A stretch of DNA of 64,000 nucleotides, taken from NCBI RefSeq assembly GCF_009758125.1, contig NZ_WRXO01000009.1, positions 287,707 to 351,706 of the forward strand, given 5' to 3'. Positions 27,754-37,360 of the stretch are shown here, in pieces. The position numbers were made by a program, and so were the translations under genes. How positions within the stretch are numbered: the stretch's first letter is position 1; each line of letters starts with the position of its first letter. Origin of the DNA: Chitinophaga oryziterrae (lineage in GTDB: Bacteria; Bacteroidota; Bacteroidia; Chitinophagales; Chitinophagaceae). The notes under the pieces were generated by a model, which was not told the DNA's origin, did no database searches, and worked only from the letters and a program-made list of their open reading frames with translations.

Positions 27754-27812
27754 AAAAAAGCAGGGAACTGTAATTAAACGCATTTGACATGCATTTGGTT
27801 ACAATTCCCTGC
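27754..27812 (-). terminator. Terminator of the chitinase gene, with a competing hairpin
   Basis: On the minus strand a 14-bp stem with one mismatch (27812-27799 with 27773-27760, GCAGGGAATTGTAA side first) is followed by six T (27759-27754). The 3' arm can pair instead with 27750-27745 to form a second hairpin (CCCTGC with GCAGGG), which would break the terminator. It lies 11 bases after the chitinase stop. Confidence 0.75.
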
Positions 27813-27822
27813 AAATAATAGT

Positions 27823-29838
27823 TTATTGTATCCTTACCACTTTAACAGTTCCTACGCGCTCATTGCGTGCTGTTGTTACTTTCAGCACCCATACACCAGT
27901 TGGAACATGGCTGATATCCAGCTGAACTTTCTGCGCAGTTTTGCCGGCTGGTGTGTACACCTGCTGCAATACAGGCTGCCCTGTCTTCACATCTAAAAGA
28001 GATACCAGCAGTTTCTCCTGTGTACCTGCATTTACAGTGATCTGTAAAGTGCTTCCTGAAACAGGGTTAGGGTAAACAATTACCTTATCTGAAGAGGTAG
28101 ATGGCGTTTCAGCAATAGCCGCAACTCTTGCTGCACTCGCAGGACAATTACTGATGAACTGCCATACCTGTCCGGATCCGGAGTTAAGGTCTGGTCGTTC
28201 TCCTTGTGTCCACCATCTGGCCTGGTAGATTTTGCCGTTGTACGCCGCCTGGTTGCCGGACAGATAAATGTTGCCGGTCGTCCAGCCCACTACAGTGCCG
28301 CATGACTGGCCATTGCCGCCACCGTCGCCACCGTTGCCGTTACAGTTACCTACAATAGCCCAGGTAGTGTTGGTGCCCGGAATATCGGCACTTCCTGCCC
28401 ACCACTGGTTGCGGTACACCACACTATTGTACAATACAATGTTACCTGCCGCCTCGTATATTTTAGTTGCATCCCATACTGGCAGGAAAGAACAGCCTGC
28501 CAGCGTCGAAGTATTGTACACCGCAAAGGTCGTAGAAGCTACCACAGAGTCTTTACCCGTGCGCAGACCTACAGCAGTAGCCGTATAAGCCTGATAAGCA
28601 GCAGGCGTAAACTGTACAGAAGTACCGGCAATACGCTGACCATTAATTTTGATATACACCTGTGTGATCTCACTACGCGGATCATTTTTGGCCACAGTTA
28701 ATGTAACAGGCGCCAGGCTTGTTACACTAAGAATACCATTGGCAGGAGAAGTAAAGGATAAAGAAGTCACTTTGCTGCACTCTGCATTATCAATAGCAAA
28801 ACTGCCCATATTAGCGCATCCACAGTTGGCTGCATTATTACCGCCATCCAGTTCAAGACTTACTGATTTAAGGGAGGTATAACGCTGATAATGGCCAACA
28901 CGACTAACAACCTGAGGTTTCTCTGCACCTGTCCCACCGCATTCGATACCACCATTGATGATATTCACGGTAGCACCGAAGCCTGGCTTCAGACCAATTG
29001 CCAACTGCTCTGCGGTAGGTGTGAACTTTCCAGGGATCATCACATCATGACAGGAAGGCTTTGGATATTGCTGTGCCATCCAGAACCAGATACCTGTTTC
29101 AAAAGCGATCACGCCATCCTGGATCACCTTTTCAGGGTTTGCAAGTAACACGTTCTTATCACCAAAGATGAACTCACTGGCCTGTCCGTAGTTATAGTTA
29201 TAACTTAGCTGGATAGGGCCACGGCCATGATAAGATTTACCAGGCGCTGGCGGGTACTGGGTATTCGTTTCATCGCGGTACCCGATATTGGTAGTGCCTT
29301 CATAGCCCACTTCCTCCCGGAAATAAAGCCCCCAGGCATATTGCCCGCCAGGGGCAGTAGGCCAGCCGCCAGTGGTCTCCTGGGAGATATTGGCAAGGAA
29401 TGCCATCAGTTCGCGTTTGCGGACAGTGAGATCACCATCACCCGCAAAGGTGGCATAGTCGATGGTCTCGGTGATGATCATGTTCGTGGACGCACTGAAA
29501 TCCGCATCTGTGCGGATCACGACAGAAGCACCGGTAGTTTTATCTACACGGGTAAGACGATAGGCATTCGTACCACAGCGGCGTTCTGAAATAATCTTAA
29601 TGTTAGCCATACGGCTCACCGCGGTAGCAAAATTACTGTAAGAGTAAAAGTCCTTCGCCGCAGTAGCAGGCAATGTTCCCGCACCAGTGCGATCATCGGG
29701 ATTAAAACGGTGTGGAAAAAATACGTCCCAGTCTGTACTGGCAAGAACGTCTGAAAAGGTTTGGGCTTTTACTGTTGCCACGCAACAAAAAAACAATACG
29801 GCAAGCATACTTCGCCGTAAACAGGCAAGGGTTCTCAT
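27823..29838 (-). CDS. Secreted GH19 chitinase with two chitin-binding modules and T9SS sorting domain
   Basis: Extracellular endochitinase of 671 residues. A signal peptide (1-25, ending VKAQ) is followed by the GH19 catalytic domain (about 30-330). The likely acid and base are Glu154 in ISQETTGG and Glu176 in YFREEVGY, 22 residues apart as in plant GH19 enzymes; YHGRGPIQLSYNYNYG is the family's substrate-cleft signature. An Ig-like domain (about 355-445) and two carbohydrate-binding modules of CBM5/12 type (around 455-500 and 510-560, with YRNQWWAG and YQARWWTQG) follow. The C-terminus (about 585-671, VIVYPNPVSGS to VKVVRIQ) is a type A T9SS domain. It is divergent from a SusC/SusD pair that probably imports its products. 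Confidence 0.95.
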   Translation of the reverse strand: MRTLACLRRSMLAVLFFCCVATVKAQTFSDVLASTDWDVFFPHRFNPDDRTGAGTLPATAAKDFYSYSNFATAVSRMANIKIISERRCGTNAYRLTRVDKTTGASVVIRTDADFSASTNMIITETIDYATFAGDGDLTVRKRELMAFLANISQETTGGWPTAPGGQYAWGLYFREEVGYEGTTNIGYRDETNTQYPPAPGKSYHGRGPIQLSYNYNYGQASEFIFGDKNVLLANPEKVIQDGVIAFETGIWFWMAQQYPKPSCHDVMIPGKFTPTAEQLAIGLKPGFGATVNIINGGIECGGTGAEKPQVVSRVGHYQRYTSLKSVSLELDGGNNAANCGCANMGSFAIDNAECSKVTSLSFTSPANGILSVTSLAPVTLTVAKNDPRSEITQVYIKINGQRIAGTSVQFTPAAYQAYTATAVGLRTGKDSVVASTTFAVYNTSTLAGCSFLPVWDATKIYEAAGNIVLYNSVVYRNQWWAGSADIPGTNTTWAIVGNCNGNGGDGGGNGQSCGTVVGWTTGNIYLSGNQAAYNGKIYQARWWTQGERPDLNSGSGQVWQFISNCPASAARVAAIAETPSTSSDKVIVYPNPVSGSTLQITVNAGTQEKLLVSLLDVKTGQPVLQQVYTPAGKTAQKVQLDISHVPTGVWVLKVTTARNERVGTVKVVRIQ

Positions 29839-30320
29839 AGATATCTATTTTAGGTTTGACAAAAAAACATCATAACGCATTCATCAACAGATGATACGGA
29901 CAGGTGTACATTATTAAAAACAAGGGTGGGAAACCGGCGCAATGTTTAAATAATGGAAATTTTGAGGCTACGAAGATAATAATATTAATAGAGCCGTACA
30001 GCTCTCCTGCCCACAATAATATTAGTTTTTATATCCTATAAAAATTGAACAACTATTTTGATATCCCATTTTATTGTATATTTTTGTTCTGGTTCACTAA
30101 AATGAAAATCTAAATTCAAAGACACTTGTGCCATCCTATATTTCGTAATAATCCGGGTGTGATAAACCCTTCTCATACATAAATTCCACTTCATTTTAAT
30201 ACTGTACACGTAGTATCAGTATACTTATTTGCTGCTAATTAATAGTTGATGTTGATGTCAGGCCTGTTTCAACCACAGGCTGCTAAATCGCTTTTTGTAA
30301 CCTAGAAACCAAATATCAAC
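29839..30320. other. Divergent intergenic region between chitinase and SusC
   Basis: 482 AT-rich bases without a gene. It holds a good plus-strand promoter (30057-30086) and, near the SusC start, a small hairpin GCCTGT...ACAGGC (30262-30280) followed by a T run at 30291-30295. I found no convincing minus-strand promoter for the chitinase. Confidence 0.5.
30057..30086 (+). promoter_or_regulatory. Putative promoter of the chitin-type SusC/SusD operon
   Basis: TATTTTTG (30079-30086) fits TAnnTTTG and TTTG (30057-30060) lies 18 bases upstream. The leader to the SusC start would be about 230 bases, long enough for regulation by the hairpin at 30262-30280. Confidence 0.5.
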
Positions 30321-33300
30321 ATGACGTTGTCAACCAAAATGTTTAACCTGTTGCGAAGTGGCGCATTGCCACTCTCCATTGCCCTCGGTATGGGTATATG
30401 TGTGCAGGCTTCCGGGAAACCTGTAAAACCCGGACGGGACCGTAGCTACAACCTGCCACAGGATACTGCCGGACCAAAAATCCAGGTAAAAGGTATTATT
30501 ACTGATGGCTCTTCTCCGTTACCAGGCGTAACCGTAAAAGAAAAGGGTACTACCAATGGTACAGTCTCCAATGGGGACGGATCCTACATCATTACAGTGA
30601 AAAAGAATGCCACCATTGAATTCACGCAGGTGGGCCTGGCTGCCCTGCAGGAACAGGTAAACGGCCGGCAGGAAATAAACATTTCACTGGGTACCGAAAC
30701 AAAAGGGCTCAATGAAATTGTAGTAACTGCACTGGGTATACGTCGTGAGTCCAAAACACTCACCTTCGCTGCCCAGAAACTGGATGGTGCAAAACTGAAT
30801 GAAAGCAGGGATGCCAACTTTGTAAACAGCCTCTCCGGTAAAGTAGCAGGTATTGCCATTACACAATCCGCTTCCGGCCCGGGTGGTGCTTCCCGCGTAG
30901 TGTTACGTGGTAACCGCTCTATCTCCGGTAATAACAATGCCCTGTTTGTTGTAGATGGCGTGGCAATCGACAACTCCCAGCCTGACCAGCTAGGCAACGA
31001 CTTCGGTGGGTACAACGGCAGCGACGGTGCGGCAAATATCAACCCCGATGACATAGAGTCTGTCAACATCATGAAAGGCGCGGCAGCGGCCGCATTATAT
31101 GGTAGCCGCGCGGCAAATGGCGCTATCATCATCACCACTAAAAAAGGAAAATCAGGCAAGATCGCTGTGGATTATAACGGCGGCATTGCTACTGAGAACC
31201 CTCTTTCATTACCTAAGTTCCAGAATACGTACGGACAGGGTAATGGCGGCGTTTCCTCTACCAATGCCAGTGGTAGCTGGGGTGCAGCCACCACCACCTA
31301 TAAAGATAACGTAAAGGATTTCTTCCGCGATGCAGTTACCATGAACAACTCCATCGCTGTAACCGGTGGCGGAGAAAAAACACAGGGATACTTATCGTAT
31401 ACCAATAATAAGGTACAGGGTATCGCTCCTAATAACGACCTCACCCGTCATACGGTAAACCTGCGCTTAAACTCACAGATCAGCAAAAGACTGTCTACAG
31501 ATGCAAAGCTGACCTACGTAAACCAGGACATTGAAAATAAACCAAAGGCCGGTGAAGAAAATGGATTGATCATCGACTTATACAAAGTGCCTCGCAGCGT
31601 CAGCTCCGATCAGCTGAAAAACTATGAGACGAGCAATCCAAACACCAATCAGCCGATGCCGTTATACTGGCTTCCCTCCTCCTCTATTTATATGAACCCT
31701 TACTGGATGGCCAACCGCACTTCCTACAATGAAGTACGTAACCGTATCATGTTACTGGGTTCCGCTAAATATGAAATCACCCCATGGCTGAGTATCCAGG
31801 GCCGTTATACCTTAGACAGGTACAACGATAAATCAAGGAACATCTTTTACAACGGTACACTCTTGTTTGCCGGTGAAGGTGGTTCTATGACCGTTGGATT
31901 CAGAAATGTAACGGAAAGAAATGCGGATGTACTGGTATCAGGTAACAACGACCTTTCCAAAGACCTGAAGATCTCTTATAATGTTGGAGCCAGCGACCTG
32001 CAAAGGAAAAGCGATTATACCGCCACCATCGCGAACGGACTGAACATCCCTAATAAATTCGATCTCCTGTACGCTACATCAAGAGGTGTAACTACTTCGG
32101 TAATCGACCGTGAATTACAATCAGTGTACGCCAGCGCCAATATCGGCTTCCGCGACTACCTCTTCCTTGATGTGAGCGGGCGTAACGACTGGTCTTCTAC
32201 TTTACCAAAACCTTATTCTTTCTTCTATCCATCTGTCGGTCTTTCTGCCATTGTATCTGATATCGTAACATTACCTTCCTGGATGTCTTTCGGTAAGGTA
32301 CGTGCGTCGTATGCCCGTGCCGGTAATGACCCGGACCCTTACTACCTCTTCCAGACTTACACCTATGAAGAAGGTGGGACTAAAGGTTATATCCGCAGGG
32401 ATGGTACAAAAGCCATCAGAGACCTGAAACCGGAACAGACTACCTCCTATGAAGGCGGTCTGGAATGGCGTTTCTTCAACAACCGTGTCGGGATCGATGT
32501 AACAGCGTATAAAACAAACTCTGTGAACCAGTTGCTATTGCTGGCATTGACCCCTACCACCGGTTTTGATAACCAGTACATCAACGCTGGTAATATCCAG
32601 AACAAAGGGATAGAGATCACACTGAATGGTACCCCTGTAAAACAGAAATTCTTCCAGTGGAATATCATATTAAACTACGCTGTAAACAGGAACAAAGTAA
32701 TTGCACTGAGCCCTGATATCAAACAAGGCGTATTAGGTGGTAATGGCTTCGGCAGAACAGCTACTCCTATCGTGAAAGAAGGAAGTTCCTACGGAGACCT
32801 GTATGCTACCCGCTGGGCCCGTGATGCTGCTACCGGACAATATTTATTAGATGATAAAGGAAAACCTGTTGGTTCTGCCAGTACAGAGCTGATCGGTAAC
32901 TTCAATCCTAAGTATACCTTTGGTTTTACCAATAGTTTCTCTTTCCATAACTGGTCGCTGAGTTTCCTGATAGATGGTAAAGTAGGTGGTGTAATGACTT
33001 CCGGTACAGAGGCTACTATGGCTTTCGACGGTACCGCAGAATACACTGAAAAATACCGCAGTGGTGGCTGGGTATTACCCGGGCTCAACCAAACCACCAA
33101 ACAGGTAAATGACAAGGCCATCAATGCAGAAACATTCTGGACAACCGTATCCGGTGGCCGTTACAGCTGGGGCGAATTCTTCACTTACGACGCTACCAAT
33201 ATCAGGATACGGGAACTGACAGCCGGTTATACATTCAGACTGAAACCACAATCTGTTTTCAAATCTGCCAAGATCTCCTTTGTTGCCAGGAACCTGTTAT

Positions 33301-33464
33301 TCCTGTACAGAGGTTCTTCCATCATGGATATACCCGGTATAGGCAAACGCAAAATGAGATTTGATCCGGATGTAAATCTCAGTGCCGGTAACTTCCAGGG
33401 TATTGAATTTGGGAACCTGCCTACAACACGTAGTCTGGGATTGAATGTTAAGTTATCCTTTTAA
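30321..33464 (+). CDS. SusC/RagA TonB-dependent receptor without STN domain
   Basis: Outer-membrane transporter of 1047 residues. After an N-terminal export signal (about 1-35) comes a CarboxypepD-regulatory-like domain (about 53-130, VKGIITDGSSPLPGVTVKEK), then the plug (about 135-265) with the SusC motifs NALFVVDGVAID and LYGSRAANGAIIITTKKG, and the barrel ending in LNVKLSF. Unlike the other two SusC proteins here it has no STN domain and no FecI/FecR genes, so it is a plain importer. The divergent GH19 chitinase points to chito-oligosaccharides as ligand; this is an inference from position. The SusD gene starts 17 bases later. Confidence 0.94.
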   Translation: MTLSTKMFNLLRSGALPLSIALGMGICVQASGKPVKPGRDRSYNLPQDTAGPKIQVKGIITDGSSPLPGVTVKEKGTTNGTVSNGDGSYIITVKKNATIEFTQVGLAALQEQVNGRQEINISLGTETKGLNEIVVTALGIRRESKTLTFAAQKLDGAKLNESRDANFVNSLSGKVAGIAITQSASGPGGASRVVLRGNRSISGNNNALFVVDGVAIDNSQPDQLGNDFGGYNGSDGAANINPDDIESVNIMKGAAAAALYGSRAANGAIIITTKKGKSGKIAVDYNGGIATENPLSLPKFQNTYGQGNGGVSSTNASGSWGAATTTYKDNVKDFFRDAVTMNNSIAVTGGGEKTQGYLSYTNNKVQGIAPNNDLTRHTVNLRLNSQISKRLSTDAKLTYVNQDIENKPKAGEENGLIIDLYKVPRSVSSDQLKNYETSNPNTNQPMPLYWLPSSSIYMNPYWMANRTSYNEVRNRIMLLGSAKYEITPWLSIQGRYTLDRYNDKSRNIFYNGTLLFAGEGGSMTVGFRNVTERNADVLVSGNNDLSKDLKISYNVGASDLQRKSDYTATIANGLNIPNKFDLLYATSRGVTTSVIDRELQSVYASANIGFRDYLFLDVSGRNDWSSTLPKPYSFFYPSVGLSAIVSDIVTLPSWMSFGKVRASYARAGNDPDPYYLFQTYTYEEGGTKGYIRRDGTKAIRDLKPEQTTSYEGGLEWRFFNNRVGIDVTAYKTNSVNQLLLLALTPTTGFDNQYINAGNIQNKGIEITLNGTPVKQKFFQWNIILNYAVNRNKVIALSPDIKQGVLGGNGFGRTATPIVKEGSSYGDLYATRWARDAATGQYLLDDKGKPVGSASTELIGNFNPKYTFGFTNSFSFHNWSLSFLIDGKVGGVMTSGTEATMAFDGTAEYTEKYRSGGWVLPGLNQTTKQVNDKAINAETFWTTVSGGRYSWGEFFTYDATNIRIRELTAGYTFRLKPQSVFKSAKISFVARNLLFLYRGSSIMDIPGIGKRKMRFDPDVNLSAGNFQGIEFGNLPTTRSLGLNVKLSF

Positions 33465-33481
33465 GCTAAAAAAACTATTGA

Positions 33482-35038
33482 ATGAAACATATTTCAAGCC
33501 TGGTATTAATCGGCACTGTGCTTAGCATGAGTGCCTGTACCAAAGACTTTGACAGTAAGAATACGAACCCGGTGAAAGTGGTGAATATCACCAAAGCGGA
33601 ACTCCCTTACATGTTCTCTAAAGTAGAATCCGCAGCTTCTTACACCGGTGGTGATTACCAGGTGGCACAGAACCTGTTTGCAGATCTATATGCACAATAC
33701 TTTGCCACTACCGCGACTTACTTTCCTTCCGACAGGTACGTGATGCGGTTCGACTGGGTAAAGACGCACTGGGCGAATCATTACACCCAGGTAGTGCCAC
33801 AGTTACAGACCATCTTTGCAAATACGGACGCATCCACTGCAGAGTATGCAGTGGCCCGTGTCATGTGGGTATTTGCCTTTCACCGTGTAACAGATTATTA
33901 TGGTCCGGTGCCTTATTTCAAAGCAGGTGCGCCTACTACCACTATCCCTTATGATAGTCAGGAAAGTATTTATGATGATCTGTTCAAACAACTGGACAGC
34001 GCTGTAACCGGATTGAATGCCAATCCTGCGGCCACTCCTTTCGCTGCCTATGATCTCATTTATAAAGGCAACGTAGCTAAATGGACAAAGTTCGCCAACA
34101 CTTTACGCCTGCGCCTGGCGCTGCGCATTTCCAAAGCAGATCCTGCCCGTGCCAAAGCAGAAGCAGAGAAAGCGGTAGCAGCCGGTGTAATGACAGCGGT
34201 AACAGATGATGCCATGATGCTTAAATCAGCTACTGTGGTTAATGATGGTAACGGATTGAGCGTTATCTCCGGATGGAATGAATTCCGGATGAGCGCTTCC
34301 ATGGAATCTATGCTGAAAGGATATAACGATCCGCGTATAGCCGTGTTCTTCCAGCCGGCTGTAAAGAACGGTGAATATCATGGTGTACGTAACGGTCTTA
34401 CCGCTACTCAGCTGAACATAGATCAGAACACCAGTGATTATAATTCCAATGTAGGTTCAAGATGGATCACCTGGAGCGCCGACGATAAAAAATGGGTGTA
34501 CACATATGGAACTCCACAGGATATCATGCATTGTGCAGAGGCTTATTTCCTGCGTGCAGAAGGCGCTTTGAATGGCTGGAATATGGGAGACAATGCACAA
34601 AACCTTTATGAAACAGGCATTGAAATGTCACTGCGCCAATGGGGCATTACGGATGCCGGCGTGATCGCATCCTATAAAACAAGTACGGCAAAACCTGTTG
34701 CGCTGAGCGATCAGCAGGCATCTGCGGCAGTGAATACCGCCACTATCGCCTGGGCCGCCGGAGAAGCAGCACAGCGCGAACAGATCGGTACCCAGAAATG
34801 GCTGGCATTATATCCTGATGGTTTTGAAGGATGGGCAGAGGTAAGACGCAGTGGGTATCCGGTCCTTTATCCTGTGGTGAACAGTGATAATGCAGATATT
34901 CCTGCCGGCAAGGCCATACGCCGTATTCCTTTTATAGAAATCGAAAAGCAAACGAATGGAGCAGAAGTAACGAAAGCCGTTACGTTACTGAATGGTGCGG
35001 ATAATGCATTGACCCCTTTATGGTGGGATAAAAATTAA
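33482..35038 (+). CDS. SusD-like surface lipoprotein (SusD-like_2 type)
   Basis: Lipoprotein of 518 residues with lipobox SMSAC (Cys19). The sequence belongs to the SusD-like subgroup with DFDSKNTNP near the N-terminus, an early helical pair (FADLYAQYFATTATYF), RVTDYYGPVPYF, WTKFANTLRLRLALRIS and a late FEGWAEVRRSGYP. It should bind the ligand at the cell surface and close over the SusC barrel. The operon ends with a strong terminator 20 bases after the stop. Linked with the GH19 chitinase across the divergent promoter, it probably binds chitin fragments. Confidence 0.92.
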   Translation: MKHISSLVLIGTVLSMSACTKDFDSKNTNPVKVVNITKAELPYMFSKVESAASYTGGDYQVAQNLFADLYAQYFATTATYFPSDRYVMRFDWVKTHWANHYTQVVPQLQTIFANTDASTAEYAVARVMWVFAFHRVTDYYGPVPYFKAGAPTTTIPYDSQESIYDDLFKQLDSAVTGLNANPAATPFAAYDLIYKGNVAKWTKFANTLRLRLALRISKADPARAKAEAEKAVAAGVMTAVTDDAMMLKSATVVNDGNGLSVISGWNEFRMSASMESMLKGYNDPRIAVFFQPAVKNGEYHGVRNGLTATQLNIDQNTSDYNSNVGSRWITWSADDKKWVYTYGTPQDIMHCAEAYFLRAEGALNGWNMGDNAQNLYETGIEMSLRQWGITDAGVIASYKTSTAKPVALSDQQASAAVNTATIAWAAGEAAQREQIGTQKWLALYPDGFEGWAEVRRSGYPVLYPVVNSDNADIPAGKAIRRIPFIEIEKQTNGAEVTKAVTLLNGADNALTPLWWDKN

Positions 35039-35058
35039 TACACCTTATATTTTGTCTG

Positions 35059-35096
35059 AAACGGGGAAAGGGTTTACTCTTTCCCCGTTTTTATTT
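35059..35096 (+). terminator. Rho-independent terminator after SusD
   Basis: 12-bp perfect stem AAACGGGGAAAG (35059-35070) with CTTTCCCCGTTT (35079-35090), eight-base loop, T-rich tail. It makes the esterase gene a separate unit. Confidence 0.88.
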
Positions 35097-35126
35097 GTAA
35101 TTTGTTTCCTGTAAACCCTCCACAAT

Positions 35127-35978
35127 ATGAAACACGGATTTTGCTTTATTTTATTACTCATTTCAGGGATGCATGTATTTTCTCAGGATAAGGATATTAT
35201 TCATTTATGGCCGGGCAATGTGCCTGGTGAAACAGCGGCTAAACAGGCAGCTGTCCCTACTTCGGATACCAGCAAAGGAGTTACCCGTCTTACGGATGTT
35301 ACCGATCCCACCCTACAGGTATTTAAGCCTGAAGGTAAAGGCAATGGAGCAGCAGTAGTCATCTGCCCCGGTGGTGGTTACCAGATCCTGGCCATTAACC
35401 TGGAAGGCTACGAAATAGCTAAATGGCTGAATAAGATGGGGTTCACTGCATTCGTGCTGCAATACCGGGTACCGAAGAAACAGGAAGGGGCTTTACAGGA
35501 CGTACAAAGGGCTATCAGGATAGTAAGAAGCCGGGCTAAACAATGGCAGCTGAACCCGGAAAAAATAGGTGTTATGGGCTTTTCTGCAGGGGGGAGTTTA
35601 AGCGCCAGGATCAGTACGCTTTATAACAAAGACAGTTATACAAAAACCGATGCGGCAGATGAGGTATCCGCCAAACCGGCTTTTACCCTGCTGATATATC
35701 CTGCATACCTGGACCAGGGTACCAACAGAACACTCACGCCGGAACTGGCCGTAGATGCCCAGACACCACCTATGTTCCTGTTTGCCACCGCTGATGATCC
35801 CTATGGTAACAGCGCCCTGGTAATGGCAGGCGCCCTCAGGGATGCAAAAGTCCCCGTAGAACTCCATTTTTATGCCCATGGAGGACATGGTTACGGCTTA
35901 AGGACCGGGAACAGTGCAGCGGACGTATGGCCTGCCCTGGCCGGAAAATGGCTACAGAAAACGGTGCTGCAATATTGA
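35127..35978 (+). CDS. Secreted alpha/beta-hydrolase, acetylxylan-esterase-like
   Basis: Exported esterase of 283 residues with signal peptide MKHGFCFILLLISGMHVFSQ. It has the oxyanion-hole segment VVICPGGGYQILA, the nucleophile elbow GFSAGGS (Ser153), an acid near TADDPYGNS and a C-terminal histidine in YAHGGHGYGLR. This layout is typical of the acetylesterase/acetylxylan esterase-like group (BD-FAE type) found in glycan utilisation loci. It follows the SusC/SusD pair but behind a terminator, so it is probably transcribed alone. Substrate could be acetylated hemicellulose or another ester. Confidence 0.85.
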   Translation: MKHGFCFILLLISGMHVFSQDKDIIHLWPGNVPGETAAKQAAVPTSDTSKGVTRLTDVTDPTLQVFKPEGKGNGAAVVICPGGGYQILAINLEGYEIAKWLNKMGFTAFVLQYRVPKKQEGALQDVQRAIRIVRSRAKQWQLNPEKIGVMGFSAGGSLSARISTLYNKDSYTKTDAADEVSAKPAFTLLIYPAYLDQGTNRTLTPELAVDAQTPPMFLFATADDPYGNSALVMAGALRDAKVPVELHFYAHGGHGYGLRTGNSAADVWPALAGKWLQKTVLQY

Positions 35979-36075
35979 TGACCATTATCATCCGGCCTGC
36001 TGATGCTCATCATCAGACAGTATATTAACATTCAGGAAATTTGTGGCTATAAGCTATATTTACCATTATTCTTTA

Positions 36076-37353
36076 ATGGCAAACATGAATAGCATGATAA
36101 AATGGTTGCAAAAGCCTTTACGTTTTCTGGATAATATGATCAGCAATAATAATCTTTACAAGAAAGAGTATAATAAAGAACTACAAAGGTTTGAAGCGCT
36201 CTTTAACTATGCCAGTATCGGTATCCTTGTTACAAATCAACAGGGGGAGATCGTGTTGATTAATGACTTTGCCCTTGAGCAGTTTAAATATTCCAGGGAA
36301 GAGCTTATGGGGGAAAAAATAGAGATCCTGATGCCAAAACGTGTGCATGAGAGTCACGTGCATCACCGGGAAAATTACAATCATCATCCACAGAGCAGGC
36401 CAATGGGCATTGGCATGGATTTATTTGCCAGAAGGAAAGATGGTTCAGAATTTCCTGTGGAGATAAGCCTCAGTCAGTATAAACATGAAGAAGGCGCTTT
36501 TGTTATCGCCTATATCAATAATATTACAGAACGTAAAAAGTCTGAAGAAAAGATCGAGATCCTGAACAACGAACTGGAACAAAAGATCTCCGAACGTACA
36601 CAACAACTCACGCATGCCCTGGAGCAACTGGAACATTCCAAAGAGGAAGTGATGCTGGCATTGAATAAAGAGAAGGAACTCAGTGAGTTGAAATCAAGGT
36701 TCGTTTCCATGGCTTCCCACGAGTTCCGGACTCCCCTTTCCACTATTCTTTCTTCTGCCTACCTTGTAAATCAATATACATCGACAGACGAACAGAACAG
36801 GCGCAGCAAACATATACAACGTATCATCTCTTCCGTTACCTTATTAACCGAGGTACTTAATGATTTCCTGTCTGTAGGAAAGATCGAGGAAGGTGGTGTA
36901 CACCTGCGTACCAGCAGCTTTGATGTTTACATGCATATCAATGGGGTAATACAGGAGATGCAGGATATTGTACAGGAAGGACAACAGATCAGTTATGAGC
37001 ATACCGGGCCAACAGAAGTTTCCTTAGACCCTTCCCTGCTGAAACATATCCTGCTGAACCTATTGGGCAATGCTATCAAATTCTCCGCCAAAAACACGGT
37101 TATAAAAGTAACCACTACCCATACAGGCAACGAGGTGGTTTTAACTGTTAAAGATACCGGTATAGGTATTTCTGCTGAGGATCAGCAACATCTGTTCGAA
37201 CGTTTCTTCCGGGGAGCGAATGTAAGTAATATACAGGGGACGGGACTTGGCTTGCATATCGTGAGTAAGTACGCAGAATTGATGAACGGACAGATAACCT
37301 GCAATAGCGAATTAAACGAAGGCACTACCTTTACAGTAACTTTCCGTCAATAA
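36076..37353 (+). CDS. PAS sensor histidine kinase
   Basis: Cytoplasmic kinase of 425 residues counted from ATG 36076 (a GTG at 36043 would add eleven residues; ATGs at 36085 and 36094 are also possible). One PAS domain (about 35-155, FNYASIGILVTNQQGEIVLI) with a PAC end (NNITERKKSEE), a coiled coil (about 160-215), HisKA with His215 in MASHEFRTPLST, and a HATPase domain (about 310-425; LLNLLGNAIKFS, DTGIGI, GTGLGLHIVSKY). No membrane helices. The regulator gene follows after 7 bases, so this is a kinase-regulator pair. Confidence 0.92.
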   Translation: MANMNSMIKWLQKPLRFLDNMISNNNLYKKEYNKELQRFEALFNYASIGILVTNQQGEIVLINDFALEQFKYSREELMGEKIEILMPKRVHESHVHHRENYNHHPQSRPMGIGMDLFARRKDGSEFPVEISLSQYKHEEGAFVIAYINNITERKKSEEKIEILNNELEQKISERTQQLTHALEQLEHSKEEVMLALNKEKELSELKSRFVSMASHEFRTPLSTILSSAYLVNQYTSTDEQNRRSKHIQRIISSVTLLTEVLNDFLSVGKIEEGGVHLRTSSFDVYMHINGVIQEMQDIVQEGQQISYEHTGPTEVSLDPSLLKHILLNLLGNAIKFSAKNTVIKVTTTHTGNEVVLTVKDTGIGISAEDQQHLFERFFRGANVSNIQGTGLGLHIVSKYAELMNGQITCNSELNEGTTFTVTFRQ

Positions 37354-37360
37354 ATAAGAT

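Noticed and set aside
27721..27783. N-terminal extension of the small lipoprotein to the ATG at 27783
   Set aside because: The added 21 residues precede a proper signal sequence and lipobox and would place the start inside the chitinase terminator stem-loop.
28268..28882. Plus-strand open frames opposite the chitinase
   Set aside because: They lie antisense to the CBM and Ig-like domains of the chitinase; their Pro-, Leu- and Val-rich composition is what the reverse of Gly/Asn/Thr-rich codons gives.
35095..35112. Possible promoter boxes before the esterase gene (TTTG, TAATTTG)
   Set aside because: Only one base between TA and TTTG, and no properly spaced partner.
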